A stretch of DNA of 64,000 nt from Aminobacter aminovorans (GTDB taxonomy: Bacteria > Pseudomonadota > Alphaproteobacteria > Rhizobiales > Rhizobiaceae). This document shows, in pieces, positions 9,601 to 24,600 of the stretch. The stretch covers positions 1 to 64,000 of the forward strand of contig NZ_UFSM01000002.1 of NCBI RefSeq assembly GCF_900445235.1, written 5' to 3'. Below the pieces are notes generated by a model. The model was not told the DNA's origin, searched no databases, and saw only the letters and a program-made list of their open reading frames with translations. The position numbers and the translations under genes were made by a program. Each line of letters begins with the position of its first letter. Positions within the stretch are counted from its first letter, which is position 1.

Positions 9601-12600
9601 AACCTGCGGATTGAGCTGCCAAACCGTGTTCTTCCAGCTCGTGCCCCCAACCACGCCGCGCGCGATGATGCCATTGTCGCCGACAAGCACGTCTTCGCCG
9701 GCACCGCCGATGATGGTGTCATCGCCATCGACACCGCCGAGCACATTATGGCCGCCGATGATATCGTCGTCGCCGGTACCGCCATACAGTGTGTCGTTGC
9801 CTTGCTGGCCGGCAATGATGTCGTCGCCGGCATCGCCATAGATGGTGTCGTTGCCGGCGCCCATTGCCGCCCCGACATGCACCGAAATGACGCGCTGACT
9901 TGCCGGATTTGTGACATCGAAAAGGGCGTGGTCGCCGAACAGCCGATCATTACCGGTGCCGCCGTAGATGGTGTCTGCACCTGTGCCGCCGACAACGATG
10001 TCGTTGGCACCGCCGGCGTCAATGGTGTCGCCGCCGCCATCGAGCGGGCTTATGGAGAAGCCCTTGTTGAGGTTGGCAACTGCGCCGGTGATGGTGAATT
10101 CGAGACGCGCATTGTCACCAAAGATGATATCGGCCCCGCCGGCCGTGGTGATCATATCACCAAAGGCGCCGCCAACGACGATCTGGTCGTCGCCGCCGGT
10201 GACGATCGTGTCGACCCCGCCCCTGCTGGTGTCGATCGAATAGGCAAGCGAAGGCAACGTGCCGTTGAACTCGGCATAGCCGCTGTCCCCGAACACCACG
10301 CTGCTGCCAGTACCGATCTTGATGCTGTCGCCGGCACCGCCGCCAAACACCACATGCTTGCCATTGCCCGCTTCGATGTTGTCGACGCCGTCATTCTGGT
10401 CCCAGGCACTGCGCACGGCGGCAAGCCCTCCGGCGAGGTAGATCGCCTTGCCGTTGTCGCCGAGAATGATGTGGTTGCCGCCGCCGGCCGTGATCCTGTC
10501 GCCGAACGAACCGCCCATCAGCACATGGTTGCCGCTCTGCACGACGATGGTGTCGATACCGCCATCGGCGAGATCCATCGTTTCGATGCGCAGACGCGAG
10601 CCATCGACATCAAACAGCGCCATGCCGTTGTCGCCAAGAATGACGCTGTCGCCATTGCCGGCAGTCAGGCCGTCGTCTCCCATGCCGCCGAAGATGACGT
10701 TCTTGCCCGAGCCGGCATTGATGGTGTCGTTGCCGCCCTTGGTCGGATTGCTCGTCGCAACCAACAGGACAGGACGATCACGCATCATGTCGAGCGTGCC
10801 GACCGAGAGCACCAGGTCGGAACCGTCCACTGTCGCCTTTTGCGCGATGATGCCGTGATCGCCGATGATCACGTCGTCGCTCGCACCGCTGGTGATGGTG
10901 TCGGAGCCTGCCAGTTCGGTAACCCCCTGAGCGTTGATCCCGTCATCGTCGATGGTGACAGTGCGGGTCAGGTAGCCCACGTCGAAGGCCGAGTCACCGA
11001 TGATCCAGTTCTTGCCTGTACCGCCCGTGATAATGTCGTTGCCGGCGCCGCCGGCAATGAAGCTGGTGCCCTTGCCCCCGGTCAATGTGTCGTTTTCAGC
11101 GCCACCGTCGATAACCACGACGCCGGTTGCACCCGCGGCATTGATGATGTCGTTGCCGGTATTCAGGAACGAATAGGCAGTGCCGTTCGGGGTACCTGGG
11201 GTCGAGCCGTAACGCTTGCCGTCGGCGGACGTATCGCCAAACAAGACAACCGGCCCGGTGCTGCCAGTGACTGTCAACGTGTCGGCGCCACCGCCGCCAT
11301 GAACTACCGTCAGCGTGTTCTGGTTGGTACTTTCGATGACGAAATTGTCGTTCGCGGTGCCGAGCAGCACTTCCACTACACCGACATTGGTGTAGGTGAT
11401 GCCACGCGCCACAGCCACCGGAGGCTGGCCGTCATTGTAGTCGACCATCAGCGGGTCTGACGGCATTCCCAAGCCGGTGATGGTGTTGTGGGTCAGCACG
11501 CCACTGAGCGGCGCCTGCGCCGTATCGCTGAACAGGACGAGTTGATCGACATCGCCTGTGCCGTTCTGACCGGTGCTCACCACCACAGGATGATTGGCTT
11601 CCGTCGGCAACGCGACAGCCTTGGTGAGCGACCTGTCGGTTTCGCCGACCCCGCCAACGATGTGCAGCGGGCCCGTGATGCGGTTGAGTTCGTGCGGCTG
11701 CTGCGAGAACACCCTGATACCGTCGGGTGTGGTTTCGCCATTTTCATCGAAGACCAGATCGACCGTGACGGGCGAATCCCAGTTGCTGTCGTTGAACTCG
11801 ACATAGAACCGGTTACCGTCGGCGATGACCCTTGCGTTGGTAAGCGCCCGCGCCTGGCCGTCGATGTTGATGTAGACCCTGACCGGAGCTGTAGGCTTCG
11901 CCGTCAGCACGATCTGGTAGCTGTCGGTTTCGCCCGCCTTGGAGACGGTGGTGCTGCCGTCTGTTTCGATGATTTCGACGCCTGGCGTCTCGGCATCGAC
12001 GAGGTCGACATTGACCTCCTGGCTCTCCACACCTGCGTAGACGCCACCAGCCGGCTGGCTCGTCTCCACCGAATGCGCGATCCGCTGCACCATCCGGTTT
12101 TCCGGCGTGCCGTCGGCATCGGCCGTTACAGTGACGGTCTGCGCATCGTTCCAGGCAAAGATCCCGTTGGCCAGATCGGCGACCAGTCCGAACTTGATCT
12201 CCACCACGGAGAGGGTCAGCTGATTGCTGGTGGCCAGCTTGACGGTCACGATCTCGCCCGCTGCCGGCGGCTTGGTCAGCTCGACCGTGTAGCTGTCGCC
12301 AACCGCGTCGCCTTCGCGCACGCCGGTCGAGCCGCTGCTTTCGGTGATCAGAACATCCGGCTTGTCGTCGTCGATGACGGTGACCAGTACGTTGGGGATC
12401 TGATAGCCGTCGAACTGGCCTTCCGCGGTCGGCGGCAGCGGGTTGCCGTTGCTGTCGAGATGGATGACCGAATGGCTGATGGCGACGACAGCCGGCCCTT
12501 CATGGGCAGCATCATCGGCGGCCTTCACGAAGATCGTTGCGCCGGCCTGCCAGTTGCTGCCGTCGAAAGCGATCGTCAGCGATTCCGAATAGGTGACGCC

Positions 12601-15600
12601 ATCGAGCGATACCAGGATGGTCTTGCCGCTCTTGCCGCGCAGGGCAGCGGACGCCTGGGCGGCGGAAACGGTGACATAGGCGATGGTGCCCGCCAGCGGC
12701 GCCGCCGGCAAGGTGAAGTGATAGGTGTCGAAGCTGCTGTCGCCCTCGCGCACCTTCACCCCGTCGCCAATATCGACGGCGGCAGTGCCGTCGCCCTTGG
12801 CGGTCAGGTCGAGACCACGCACGAACAGGCCGTTGTAGCGCGGGTCGGTGCTCGAAACGGTGTGGCTGACAATACCGCTGCCGCCATTGCCGTCATCCGA
12901 CACGACAGTCTTGGTGACATCGCCGGCGACATTGAACGTGTCGCTGCCGAGGCCGCCGATCAGCGTGGTGACGACGTCGCTGGCCGTCGACAGGACATAG
13001 AAGGTGTCGTCGCCCTCAAGACCATCAACATCGATAGCCTCGGCATTGGCGACGCGGACCGTCAGGCCGGCGCCATAGACGCCGTCCTTGGTGATCACGA
13101 AGACATCGGCTAGCTCCGTACCCAGCACCACGACCTTGTCGAAGCCAGCACCACCATCGATGCTGACCGGCGCGTTGACATTGTATTGGATGATGTCGTC
13201 GCCGGCACCACCATTGAGCTTGACGTTGACGCCTTCGGCCAGCGCAAACGCGCGGATGACGAACTCGTCGTTGCCGTCTTCGCCTTCGAGCCGCAGGTCG
13301 GCATGGTTCGAATAGACATTGAACTTGTCGTTGCCATCGCCGCCATACAGTACCGCCGGCAAGGTGATGCCCTTCGACAGGTACCCAAGCGTTGTGTTGA
13401 TTGTTTCGAAACGGTCCTCGAGCGGCGTGATGGCGTAGGTTCCGCTCGGGTCGAGCTTGCCATCGGCATCGACCTTTTGATTGCGCGAGCTGCCGAACAC
13501 TTGGCCGACCTGGAAGAGGTCGTCGCCGGCACCGCCATCGACAGTCAGGATTGCCGCGTTGTCATCGAAATAGAAGCTGTCATTGCCGGCATTGCCGTTG
13601 ACCAGCACGCGGCCGTTGATGCTCGCATTGTAGTTGATGCGCTCGATGGCGGGCGCATAACCGCCGGCAATCGGCCGCAGATTGGCGATGAAATTCTTGC
13701 GGAACAGGAAGGTATCGGCAAGCGCGGTACCTTCGATGGTCAGCGTGTCTTCGCCATTTGCAGCCCCGCCGCTGTCGCGAACATTCATCACATAATCGGA
13801 GGCGCCGTCGATGTTGATGATCACCGCGTCGGAACCCGCTTGCCCGTCGATCGTCAGTTCGTCGCGCAGGTCGCGTCCATTCGCATCCTTGGCGAATACC
13901 GCCTTCACCACGCCCTGATAGGTGTTCATCGTCGGCAGTTTGTCGACAACGATTTCGTCGTTGCCGTCACCGCCGCGAACGAAGCTGTTGCCGCGCAGGG
14001 CGACCACGTCGAGCAGGATATGGTCGTTGTCGCGACCACCATTGATCTCGATGGTCGGCGCCTGGAAGCTGCCGAACAGCTGGATCGTGGCGCCCGTGCC
14101 AATATCGGGGTCGGCCTCGCCCACAGGCTGGTAATCGCCTGTAATGACGATCCTGGTCTTGGCGATGATCGTTGCAGTCGCATTGACCAGCACGTCGTCG
14201 CCGGCCAACAGACGCACTTCGCCTTCGGTGGCCGTCAACGTCACGCCTGCCCCAACGATGATGTCGTCGTCGCCGCCGGCCTTGTCGGTTGCCCAGAACT
14301 CGAGTTCGCTGTCCATGACAGCACTGTTTTCGGCGATCGTGATCGGGCTGGACGCCTTGATGAAGGCGCTGCCGCCGGCATTGACGCCGGAGATATCGCT
14401 GCGCACACCGCCAACGACAAGCGCGCCGAGATTGTGGATCCAGGTGTTGCTGTCGCGCGACCAGGATTCGAGATTGCCGACCTGGGTGACGACACGCTTG
14501 TTGCCTTGGCCGATGTCGACGCTGGCAAACAGATAGGCTCGGCGCGACACCACATTGGCCAATGCGTCCGAGCGCCCATTGATCATGCTGCCATTGAGCA
14601 CGGTCAGGAAGGCCACCGCGTCCTCGAAAGAGGCATTGTCGAACAGGCCTGTCTTGACCTCCCGCAGGATCATGTCGCCTGCCGCTTCGACCAGATACAC
14701 GCTGCCCGTATCGGTATAGGCGCTGACCGAACCGGTTGAGGCATGGGAGCTGTCGATTTCGAGATTGTCCCCGAGCGCTCCGATGTCCATGAAGGCGCGC
14801 AAGGTGACGTGCCTGCCGATCACATCCGCCTTGGTGCGGATCGGTGTTCCATCGGGTTCGAAACCGCTGGGCAATTCAGCGTCGAGAATGGACCCGGCTG
14901 CTGCGGTCAGGCTGACATCGCCGAGGGCCGACTTGATGCCGCGCACATTCATGTCGCCATGGTTCTCAGTCAGGAAGATCGAGCCATCGGCATTGGCAAT
15001 GATCGTGCCGTCGTTGAGATGGCCGGTCGAGGTATTGTTGACCGTTCCGGTGACGTCGATTTCGAGCGCGTTGGTGTCCGAGCCAATGGTCCCCGCAGCA
15101 CTCAGCATGATGTGGCGCGCTTCGATCTTGGTTGCGTCGGAGCCGTTGATGGCGTCGAGGATCGAGCCGGATGTCGCCGTCAGGATGGCGTCGCCGCTGC
15201 GTGAGTAGACGGATTCCAGGCGCAGATCCGTCGACGGCGCAGTGACGCGGACATCGTCCTGTGCACGCGCGATCAGGCCGCCTTCGCCCCGCATGGCGAC
15301 TGTGACCGCATTGCCAAGCTCGCCAATATGGCCCTTGCCGGCCTCGAGCAGGATATCGCGGCCATCGAGATTGACCCCAGCACCTGCGGACAGGCCATTG
15401 GTAAGGTTGCCGTCGACCTTGATGCGAATCGTGTCGCCTGCCACGGTGCCATCGCCGGCGACGATGTTGCCAAGCTTGATGCTGCCGGCCGAGCCAAGAT
15501 AGACGGCTTCGCCAGCCTTGACCGTCACCAGGTCGGTCGCGGCGATGTCGACATCTTCCCGACGATTGACGATCACCTTGGTGATGCGTCCCTGGGTATC

Positions 15601-18600
15601 CATCGGATCGTCGAGCACTGCACCGATGTTGACCGAGCTGCCGAGCTCGACAGTCAGCATTTCGCCATCGGCGAGCGTGATGGTGTTGCCGCTCACCGAC
15701 TTCACGGTGAAATAGGCACTGTCTTCGGTCGCGTTCTGCGTCTTGCCGCCGATGTAGATGAGATCGCCGGCCTTGAACATGCCGGCGGGCCAGGTACCCG
15801 CGATCAGCTTGATCGTGCCATTGTTGCCGATATTGCCGAAATTGACCTTGGCCTGTTCGACAAAGGCGCTGGCGAACTGGGCGACGCCGATCTTGAGGCC
15901 GGTCGCGGTTTCCGTACTGACCGAGTGGCCTTCGATGAGGGTGATCTTGTTGCCGACGACCTTGTCGATCTTGAGATAACCGCCGCCTGTGCCGTTGGCA
16001 GCACTGCCCTCGACATAGATCAGATCGCCAGCCTTGAACACGGCCGGCCAGTTGCCGCTTGCCAGCGTGATCGTTCCGCGCCCTGCCTCGGTCGCGAAGC
16101 TGACATTTGCGCCTGCCAGGAACTTGGTCGCATCGCTGCGGCCGGTTTCGTAGCCCGAGATGAAGACGACGTCCTGGCGCTCGGCGGCGGCAAGGGCCAC
16201 CCGCTCATCGTCGCTCAGGGTGACCTGCTGGCTGCCATTGCCGAGGTCGATGACGGTATCGCCCTGGACACTGCCTACCGACTTGAAGGTTTCGATTGTG
16301 ATCTTCTTGGCAGTGATGTTGCTTTGTTCGTCGACGATTTCGGTGTCGCTCACCGACTTGGTGAGGCCCGCACCGAATGCGTGCAAGAGCTCGTCTTCTG
16401 TCCAGACCTTGACGGTCGCCTTCAGCGCATCCGCCTTCGCCCCCACGGCAAAGAGCATCTTCTGGCCGGTCCAGGCGGTGTCTTCTGCGCTCTCGCCGAG
16501 GCGTCCGAACATCTTGTGCAGGTCGTGATAGTCGGCCGTCTTGCTGGCCGAAAGGGCATCGACCGCCGCATCCAGCCTGCTGTCGACATAGTCGTCCAGC
16601 CCGTCGAGGATATAGTCGCCGATATGTTCGCCGACATATGGATCGATCCTGTCCTCCACATAGGCGGTCAGGTAATCCTCGAGCGCCTGCCCGGTCAGCG
16701 GGGTTTCCGATGCCAGGTTGAGCGCCTCGGCTTCGGCGCGCAGATCGACAAGCCCCTGTGTCCGAAGCGCAGTCAGACCTTCTGCCCGCAAGGCATTGAT
16801 GCCCTGGACGCGCAGTTGCTCACGCAGGACGTCGGTCTCGGCTGTCGAAACGCCGACAACGAAATTCGGATTGTAGACGGTGGGATTGGCCTGGCCGTTG
16901 CGATAGCTCCAATACAGCTCATAGGCGGCATCTATGTCGGTGCGCCTGATGTCGCCATAGCTTTCGTAGGTCTGCTTCAGCAGCAGATACTGGGCGGTAC
17001 GGCTCGCTTCCAGCGTGTCGATCGCGGCCTGAAGATCGGCCGGCGCATATTGCAACGCCAGCTGATCCTTCTCGGCCTGGCTCAGCCGCACCGAAGTGCC
17101 GTCATAAGCCTGGCTGAAGCGCCAGTAAGTCTGGTACTCGGCGCGCTTGCTCGTCTCGTAGCCAAGCAGCAGGCTGTCGATCTTGGCCTGTGCGCCGGTG
17201 CCGGTGGTCAGCTGCAGGTCGGTCCACACGCCATTCTTCAGTTCTTCGTAGGCGCGTTCGTCCTTGACCGTCACATTGTCGGCATCGAGCAGCGAACCGG
17301 CCGCCACCTTGATGTAGACATTGCCGGCGCTCTCGACACGCTCAATCCGCATGTCGCCGGCCTGTTCAGTCACGAAAACATTGCCCTGGGCGATGATGTT
17401 GACCCGGTCGCCGTCGGTGTTTCCGGAATCCAGCATGAGCGTGCGAGCGGTGCTGTTGCCGATGCCGCCAAGGGCGCCGGAGGGCAGCGTGCCGGCGGCA
17501 CCGACATAGTGGTCGGCAACCAGCTTGATGCTGCCGCCCTTCACCAGGCCAGGCAGATAGGTACCGCCGGGACCGTCGGCAACGACGATGCCGGCATGGG
17601 CCGAGAGATAGACATCGCCCTGTGTCGCCTCCACCGTGTGGATCGACATGTCGCCCGACTTTTCGTTGATGCGGATGTCGCCGCGGCTCGACGTCGCCTT
17701 GAGATAGGCATAGGCGGTCGTCGGCTGGCTCGCGCCCTTGAAGCCGTCCGGATACTGGTCGACGAGATCGATCTGCATGGCGAAGACGCCGGCACCGATA
17801 CCGTCATCCGCATCGAGATCGATGCGCACGCCTTGCACAACGGAGTTCTCGTTGGTCGCCTCGATGACCGTCTGCGAGATGATCTGTGTCAGGCCGGTGT
17901 CATTGAGAATGCCGCCCTCGATAAGCACCTTGCCGGCGCCAGTCGAGTTGATCTTGATCGTGGCTTCCTCGTAACCCAGGAACTGGATCGAAACCGGACG
18001 ATCGGCCTCGATCGTGTGCGTCGCGACGGTGCGCGAACTCGTCTCGGTGATGTACTCCTGGTAATAGGTCTTCTTTCCATACCAGGTACTTGTCGTCCAT
18101 TTGTTGCCTGTCACCGTCGTCGAGTTCAGCACAGACGTCTTCGACCCGAAGTCGTAAGCGGCGCTGACATTGCTCTCGAAGAAATAGTCACTGCCCGGAA
18201 CCAGGGTCGGCTCCTGGAGCACCTCGCGGACACTGCTGCGCAGCGCATCGGGATCCTTCGCAAGGGCATCGATGCCGATCCACGAGGAGGTACCGTATGT
18301 ATTGGTGACGCGATCTTTCTGAACACTGGCGACCGACCAGCCATAACGCCAGCCTTCCTTGATCGCATAGTTCTGCGAGAAGTCGAACGCACCGTCATAG
18401 TTCGTCGCCGCGCCGAGAACTCCTGCGCCCAGCACCGACACCATCTTCTTGTTAGGCTGCGCGTTGCCGCTCGTCGGCGATCCGGTCGGGGCGACCGTCT
18501 GCGGCACGAACTGCGTCACGCGCACATCGACGCTGCCGTCGGCGCGGGTCTGGTACCAGGTCTGGGTGTAGCTGCCCTCGACCGCGGAGCCATTCTGCGT

Positions 18601-21600
18601 GGCCGGCTTGGCCTTGTCGTTGAGGATGATCGTACCGGCGCCACGCTGCGTGACGTCGATGCGCTGGATCACCACGTCGTAGTCGGTCGAGTTGTTGACC
18701 GTCACGTTGACATAGCCGCCAAGCGCCTTGATCGCTCCGTTGCCGGTGTTCATCATCTTGCCGGTGATGGTGATCGAACCGCCGGGAGTACGGAACTCCT
18801 GCAGAAACACGCGATTGTTGGCTGAATCCCAGAACGCCTTGAATTCGTTGAACGAAGCTGTCTTGAGCGCGATCAGCCCCGGCTGCAACTTGCCACTGGC
18901 GATATCCTTCTTGATCTGCTCGATCTCGGCCTGCGTCGTTGCGTTGATGTTGAGGACGTAGTCTTCGTAGCCGCTCTGGATCAGGCCGTTGAGGTTGATG
19001 TATTCGGCATTGATCGAAATGCGGCTGGCATAGATACCCTTGACCGGGAGCTTCGCGATCTCGTTCGCGGCGTCGGTCGAGCTCGCCTGCCCCATGCCGC
19101 CGCCGGTGATCTGCTTCCACGACGCATACGGGTCGCCGCCGCTATGCAGCACGCTGCCCGGCGGCAGGTCGATCACCACCATGCCGAAGGTGATGATATC
19201 AAGCGAGGCGCTACGAATGTTGCCATTGATGGTGATGTCGCCGGAACCGACGGAATTATCGATCTTGACGTTGGCAGTGATCGCGTCGATGTCGCCCGAG
19301 ATGACGATCGCCGGCCACGGGCTGGGGTCATTGCCCTTTTCCCAGCTGTTCTTGATCAAGACATTGGCGGCAACCGAGGTGCCCTCGGTCCTGGTGATCG
19401 TCAGGTTGGTGCCGACCGACGAATAGACAAAATACGGATCGTTGCCGCGATTTGCCGCGTTGTCGACCGCGACATTGGCAAGGTTACGCGCGATCACCGT
19501 GGCGTTGGGGCCGGTCGCCGCATTGTAGTCCGAAATCTTGTCCTGGAAGCCGTTGAGGAAAACACCACCGTTGTTTTCAGGGATGTAGATCCCGGCGATG
19601 TTGAGGAAGGCCTTGGTCTTGTTCTCGATTGTCACCTTGACGTCGCCGGGCGCGTCGAGCTTGCCATTGCCCTGGAGTACGTCTGCGCGGATATCGATAT
19701 AGCCGGCGGCAGCGTAGATCGGCGCGACGGTGATGGTCAAAACGTTCTTCTTGATCGGCACCAGCACTTGCGGCGGGGTGCCCGAGCCAGTGTAGTTGGG
19801 ATCGTCCTTCCATTCGGCCAGGCCGAGGAACAACAACTCCCGCTCGAGCCGCCTGATCTCGCCATTGTAGAACGCCACCAGATCGGCGTTGCCGCCGTAT
19901 TCGGCCATCTTCTCGCGGGCTTTTTCGATCTCGCTGAAATAATTGGACTGCAGCGGCTCCTGGCCAACTCCCAGCGAGACATTTGCAGCACCCGAGCCGT
20001 CGGCCTCGCCACCATGATAGATGACGGTGGGATTGGCTGTCGTGCCGCCGATGCTGTCGATGACGATGTTGACGGTGCGGTTGATGCCGGTCTGAACCGT
20101 GCCGTCCACGGTGACCACGGCGTGCGCCTCGGTATGGGCCGTGCCGTCGAACTGTTCGTGCGCCTTGCCGCCGAGCGCGCTGTCGATCGCCCCCATCAGC
20201 GACGACGCCCAGTTCACCGCCTTGCCCTGCGCGGTCATCTGCGCCAGGCCGAAACGGTCGGCAAACAGCCTGACGTTGCCGCCGGAGCGCACCAGAGCCT
20301 GCGCGCCTATGCTGATGTTGTTCGACTGGAACAGGAAGACATCGGCGGTCACGTCGTCGATCGGAATGGGGCTGCCGGCAAATGTGTCGGCATAGACGCC
20401 GAGCTTGTATTGGTCATGGTTGAAGTTGGCGTCCATGCCTACGAGCATGTTGACGTCGCGCAGCGCCTCGATCGTGGTGCCGCGGCCGACCACGATGTTG
20501 TTGTCAGGGCTGAGCTTGATCGTTGCATTGGCGACCGAAACGGTGACGCCGCCGTAATTGTCGACGCTGGCGTCGACGCGCGCATCGGCATGGGTGTTGG
20601 CGGCGAGATCGATCTGGCCGGCCGTCTTGAGCATCACACCATTCGAAGACGCCGATGCAGGATTGGTCCCCAGTTGCACGGTGGCGTAGAGGTTTTCGGC
20701 ATCGAAAATGCTCTCGGCACCGATGCCGGATCCGAGACCGCCGCCCTTGTAGGCCACGCCTTCACGATAGAAGATCTTGTTCATCGCCTTTAGCGAGAAC
20801 TCGCCGGCTTCGAGCGAGCTGCCCGTGACGGTGAGCCTGGCGTTGTCGTTGACGGTGATCTTGGTGTTCAGCGTCAGATGGGTTTCGCTTGTCACCCCGG
20901 CACCAGTGAACAGGCCTCCGGTGCTGCCATCGACATTGCCGCCAATGCTTGGCTTGTCGAAGCGATTGACCGCGCCTATGGCGATGGCCCCCGCGTTAAC
21001 AACGGCGCCAGCGCCGATTACGGCGTCGACATCCGAACGGATCCAATTGTCTGCCTCCGCTCCCGACCCGGCGAGCAATCCGTAGGCGCTCGTCTTGATC
21101 GAGATGTTCGCCCGCGTCAGGTGATCGGCGTTGACCGTCAGGCGTCCGGCCTTGGTCTTGTAGAGTTCGAACCCGAGATCGGTCTCGCCCACGCGCTGCG
21201 TTGCGGCCTTGGTCAGATTGACCGTAGCCGACGCGCCCAGCACGGCCTGGGTGTAGGCGCGCGTCTCGGTTATCGCCTGCGCAGATGCTCCGGCAACGAG
21301 GCCACCGGAACCCGGATTGGCGCTGGCAAAGTTGTCGTCCGACCCAAGTGCCGAGATGGTGAGGCTCCCGGCATTGATGATGGTCGAAGCGCCGACCTGG
21401 GCAAGCGTATTGGCGATATCCACGCCACCCTGCTGCCTGGGCAGCGACTTTGCCGTCGCCTTGGTGGCACCAGCGGCAACGAGCCCATAGGCGGCACTGT
21501 CGGATTCCGCCTTCTGTCGGCTGTCGTTCTGGGCCGCAACGCTGACGGCGCGCGCCGCAGTGATGGCAACGCTTGCGCCGATGAGCGCCTGGACGGTGCT

Positions 21601-24600
21601 GGTGTTGAGTGCCTCGGTGATTGTTGAATCGACGCCGATCAAGCCGCCAGCCAGACCCTGGGCTTTGGCTGCCGCGGTGTCGCCGCTCGACGGCAGCGTC
21701 TGCGCCGCTGCAATGCGGAGATTATCGACGGTGTAGGTCGACGTCGAAGTGGTCGCGCTGACCCGCGTACCCACGATCGACTTGGCTTCGGATACGCCAA
21801 CCGCCAGTGTGCCGGCATTGACGCCCTTGGCCTCGGAATAGGCTTTCGGCGTTGCCACCGCTTCGACGACGACATCGCGCGCCCTGACGGTCGAGCCGTC
21901 GACGCTGGCGGAGACTTGGTTGTCGATCTGGGAAATGGCCGAGGCGCCTGATGCGGCAACACTGATCAGGCCGACCGCCAGCGCAATCGCGTCGACCATC
22001 GTGCTGACGGTCGTGGTATCTCGCGCCGAAACCGTGACGTCGCCATTGACCTGGAGGACGCTCGACGCAATCCACGACGTCGTGGTCGAAGTCACCGTGT
22101 TCTTGGTGATCGCGCCGCCGCCGGAAATGGCGCCACCAATGCCGATTGCGGCCGACACCGAGGCCATGACCGCGTTGGAGGTCAGCGTGGCGTTGGACAG
22201 TGCTGCAATCTGCAGCGAGCCGGTTCCAACTGCATAAGCGGGCATGACGCGGTCGTAGACGGCCGGGACATAGACGCCGTTGAACACATTGCCCGTGCCG
22301 GGCCGCGGCGTGCTCGCAAAGCCGCGGTAGATGAAGCCGTTCGACTGGACCGGAATGTTTCCCGTCACCACGACATTGGCCGCACTGGCCAGATAGGCGA
22401 CAACATCGTTGTCGATCAGGTTGACCGCTTCGGCAACGCCGATGGAAACCGCGCCCGCACCGAGGCCGATGGCCAGCGAGACAGCGGCTGCACCGGCAAA
22501 TGCGTTGATCGTCGATTGGTCCTGGGCGCCGATGTCGAGCGTTGCGACCTTGATCAGGTTGCTGGCGCCGTCGCCGTCGACATAGGCCTTCACCTCCGCC
22601 GCAACCTTGTTTTTGGTCGACGCGCCCGCTCCGGCAAGTCCGAAGGCGAACTTGCCGGCGGAAACCGCAACCGCGCCGGCCGCAACCGTGGCGTTGATGG
22701 TCTGGTTGGAGTTCGCCTTGACCGCGACATCGCCCCAGCTGTCGACGCTGGTTTCCTTGAGATAGGCAAGCACTTCGACGGGCATCCGCGTGCCCGCATG
22801 GTTGAAGCCGATATTGTTGTAGGCAATGCCCGCACCGACTGACGCCTGGACCGCAACGCCACCGACGGCGACGCCTGCTGCGACCGCGCCCACCAAGGCG
22901 GTGATCGTCGAGGTGTTCGAGGCGTCGACGGCGATGTCGCCGCCAGATTTGAGCAGGCTGTTTTCGGCAAAAGCGCGGGTGCCGCCCAAGATGACGTTAG
23001 ACGCACCGGCACCACCGCCGGAAACCGCAACACCGACCCCGCCACCAGCGACCGACACGGCCGCTGCTACGGAATCCGCCTTGATGGTCGCTTCCTGGAT
23101 GGCACGGACGGTAATCGAACCTGGGGTGGCAGCCGTGCCGGGATCGTTCTGCAGCACGAACTGCGCGTTGTAGACCGGATCGTGTACCGGGATGTCGGTG
23201 ACGGCGACGTCGGCATAACGGAGATAGGCGTTGACGTCGTTGGCGATCGTGTTCTTGGCGATCGATATGCCGACCGCGACACCGACGCCAACCGAGCCAA
23301 CCGCACCGGCGACCGCTGCGGCCCCTGCTAGGGCGTCGATCTTGGCCTTGTTCCTGGCCTCGACAAGCAGGTTGCCGGCGCGGATCACGGCGAGGTCATT
23401 CGACTTGCCGGTGATCATGGCATCGGTGGCGACCGCGATCATGTTTTCGGTATAGACGCCGGATCCGCCGACGCCGACACCGACGCTACCACCGGCCAGC
23501 GCCACGGCGCCGGCCAGAACCATGGCCTTGATTTCCTGCTCGGAGCTGGCCTTGACCGACAGCGTGCCTCCAGCCGTGACATCGCTTTCGCCGATATAGG
23601 CGCGGACGCCGCTGGCGCCATTTGCCCGCAAGACGGGCGAGACGAAGACATCGGCTTCATTGCTGTTGGGAATGACCGGCACGTCCCAGTCGCCGATCCG
23701 GTTGATGGCGACCGATATGCCGATGGCCGCACCGACGCCTGTGGAACCGGCGCCCACTGCGGCTGAAAGGGCCGCAATGATTGCTTCGACCTTGGCCGTC
23801 GACAGCGCTTCGACTGTCACTGCGCCCTGGCCGTTCACCCTGCTGTTGAAGATGACGGCATTGGTGTCTGTATCGATGGTGTTCTTGGCGACCGCGCCGG
23901 CGCCCGAAATGGCGATGCCGGTCGAGCCGATGCCGGCCGCGAACGACGCCGCGACCGACTCGGTCTTGATCTTCGACGAATCCTTGGCCCGGATCACCAG
24001 GCCCGACGTGGTCGCCTTGACCTCGTCATTCGCATTGCGGATGCCCGCATAGATGTCGTTGCTGATCGTGTTTTCGGCGTAAGACAGCCCGATAGAGACG
24101 CTGACGCCGGTGCTGCCCACCGCAAAGGCGATCGAGGCGGCGCCAACGAATGCCGAGATGTCGGACTTGTCTTCCGCGGTGATCAGCATCGAGGCGGCGT
24201 TCACGCCGGCCGTCACGCCTTGCCCGACATCTGTCGTGCCATCGCCGTCGACATAGGCCTGGGTTGCCACCGAAATGACGTTGCTCGCCCCAGCCCCTGC
24301 GCCGCTCGCCGCGACACCCGTCGAGCCGCCGGCAATCGCCACCGAACCGGCGGCAACGATGGCGTCGATGTCCTGGCTGGACAAGGCTGTGACGCTAAGC
24401 GCACCCGACGACTTGACGGCGCTGTCCTTGATGAAGGCAAGGACCTTGCTGCGGTCGCCCGCACCATTGCCGATCTTGTTGATGGCAACGGCAACCCCGA
24501 TCGACGCGCCGATGCCGGTCGAACCTATGCCGACGCCAGCCGATGCGGCAAGCACGGTGGCCGTAATCTTCTGCTCGGCCGACGCCTCGACTGTGATGGC

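Noticed and set aside
8746..11460. A 904-codon open frame on the plus strand opposite the giant gene
   Set aside because: It is antisense to the RTX repeats. GTC/GAC, ATC/GAT and GGC/GCC codons of the repeats leave the opposite strand free of stops. The translation (rich in V, A, D, R) has no recognisable domain.
13186..14739. Possible separate regulator or enzyme on the plus strand (517 codons)
   Set aside because: Translation has no helix-turn-helix or catalytic motif and follows the antisense of the calcium-binding repeats.
15328..18825. A 1,165-codon plus-strand open frame
   Set aside because: Antisense shadow of the giant gene with no known motifs, no ribosome site and repetitive low-information content.
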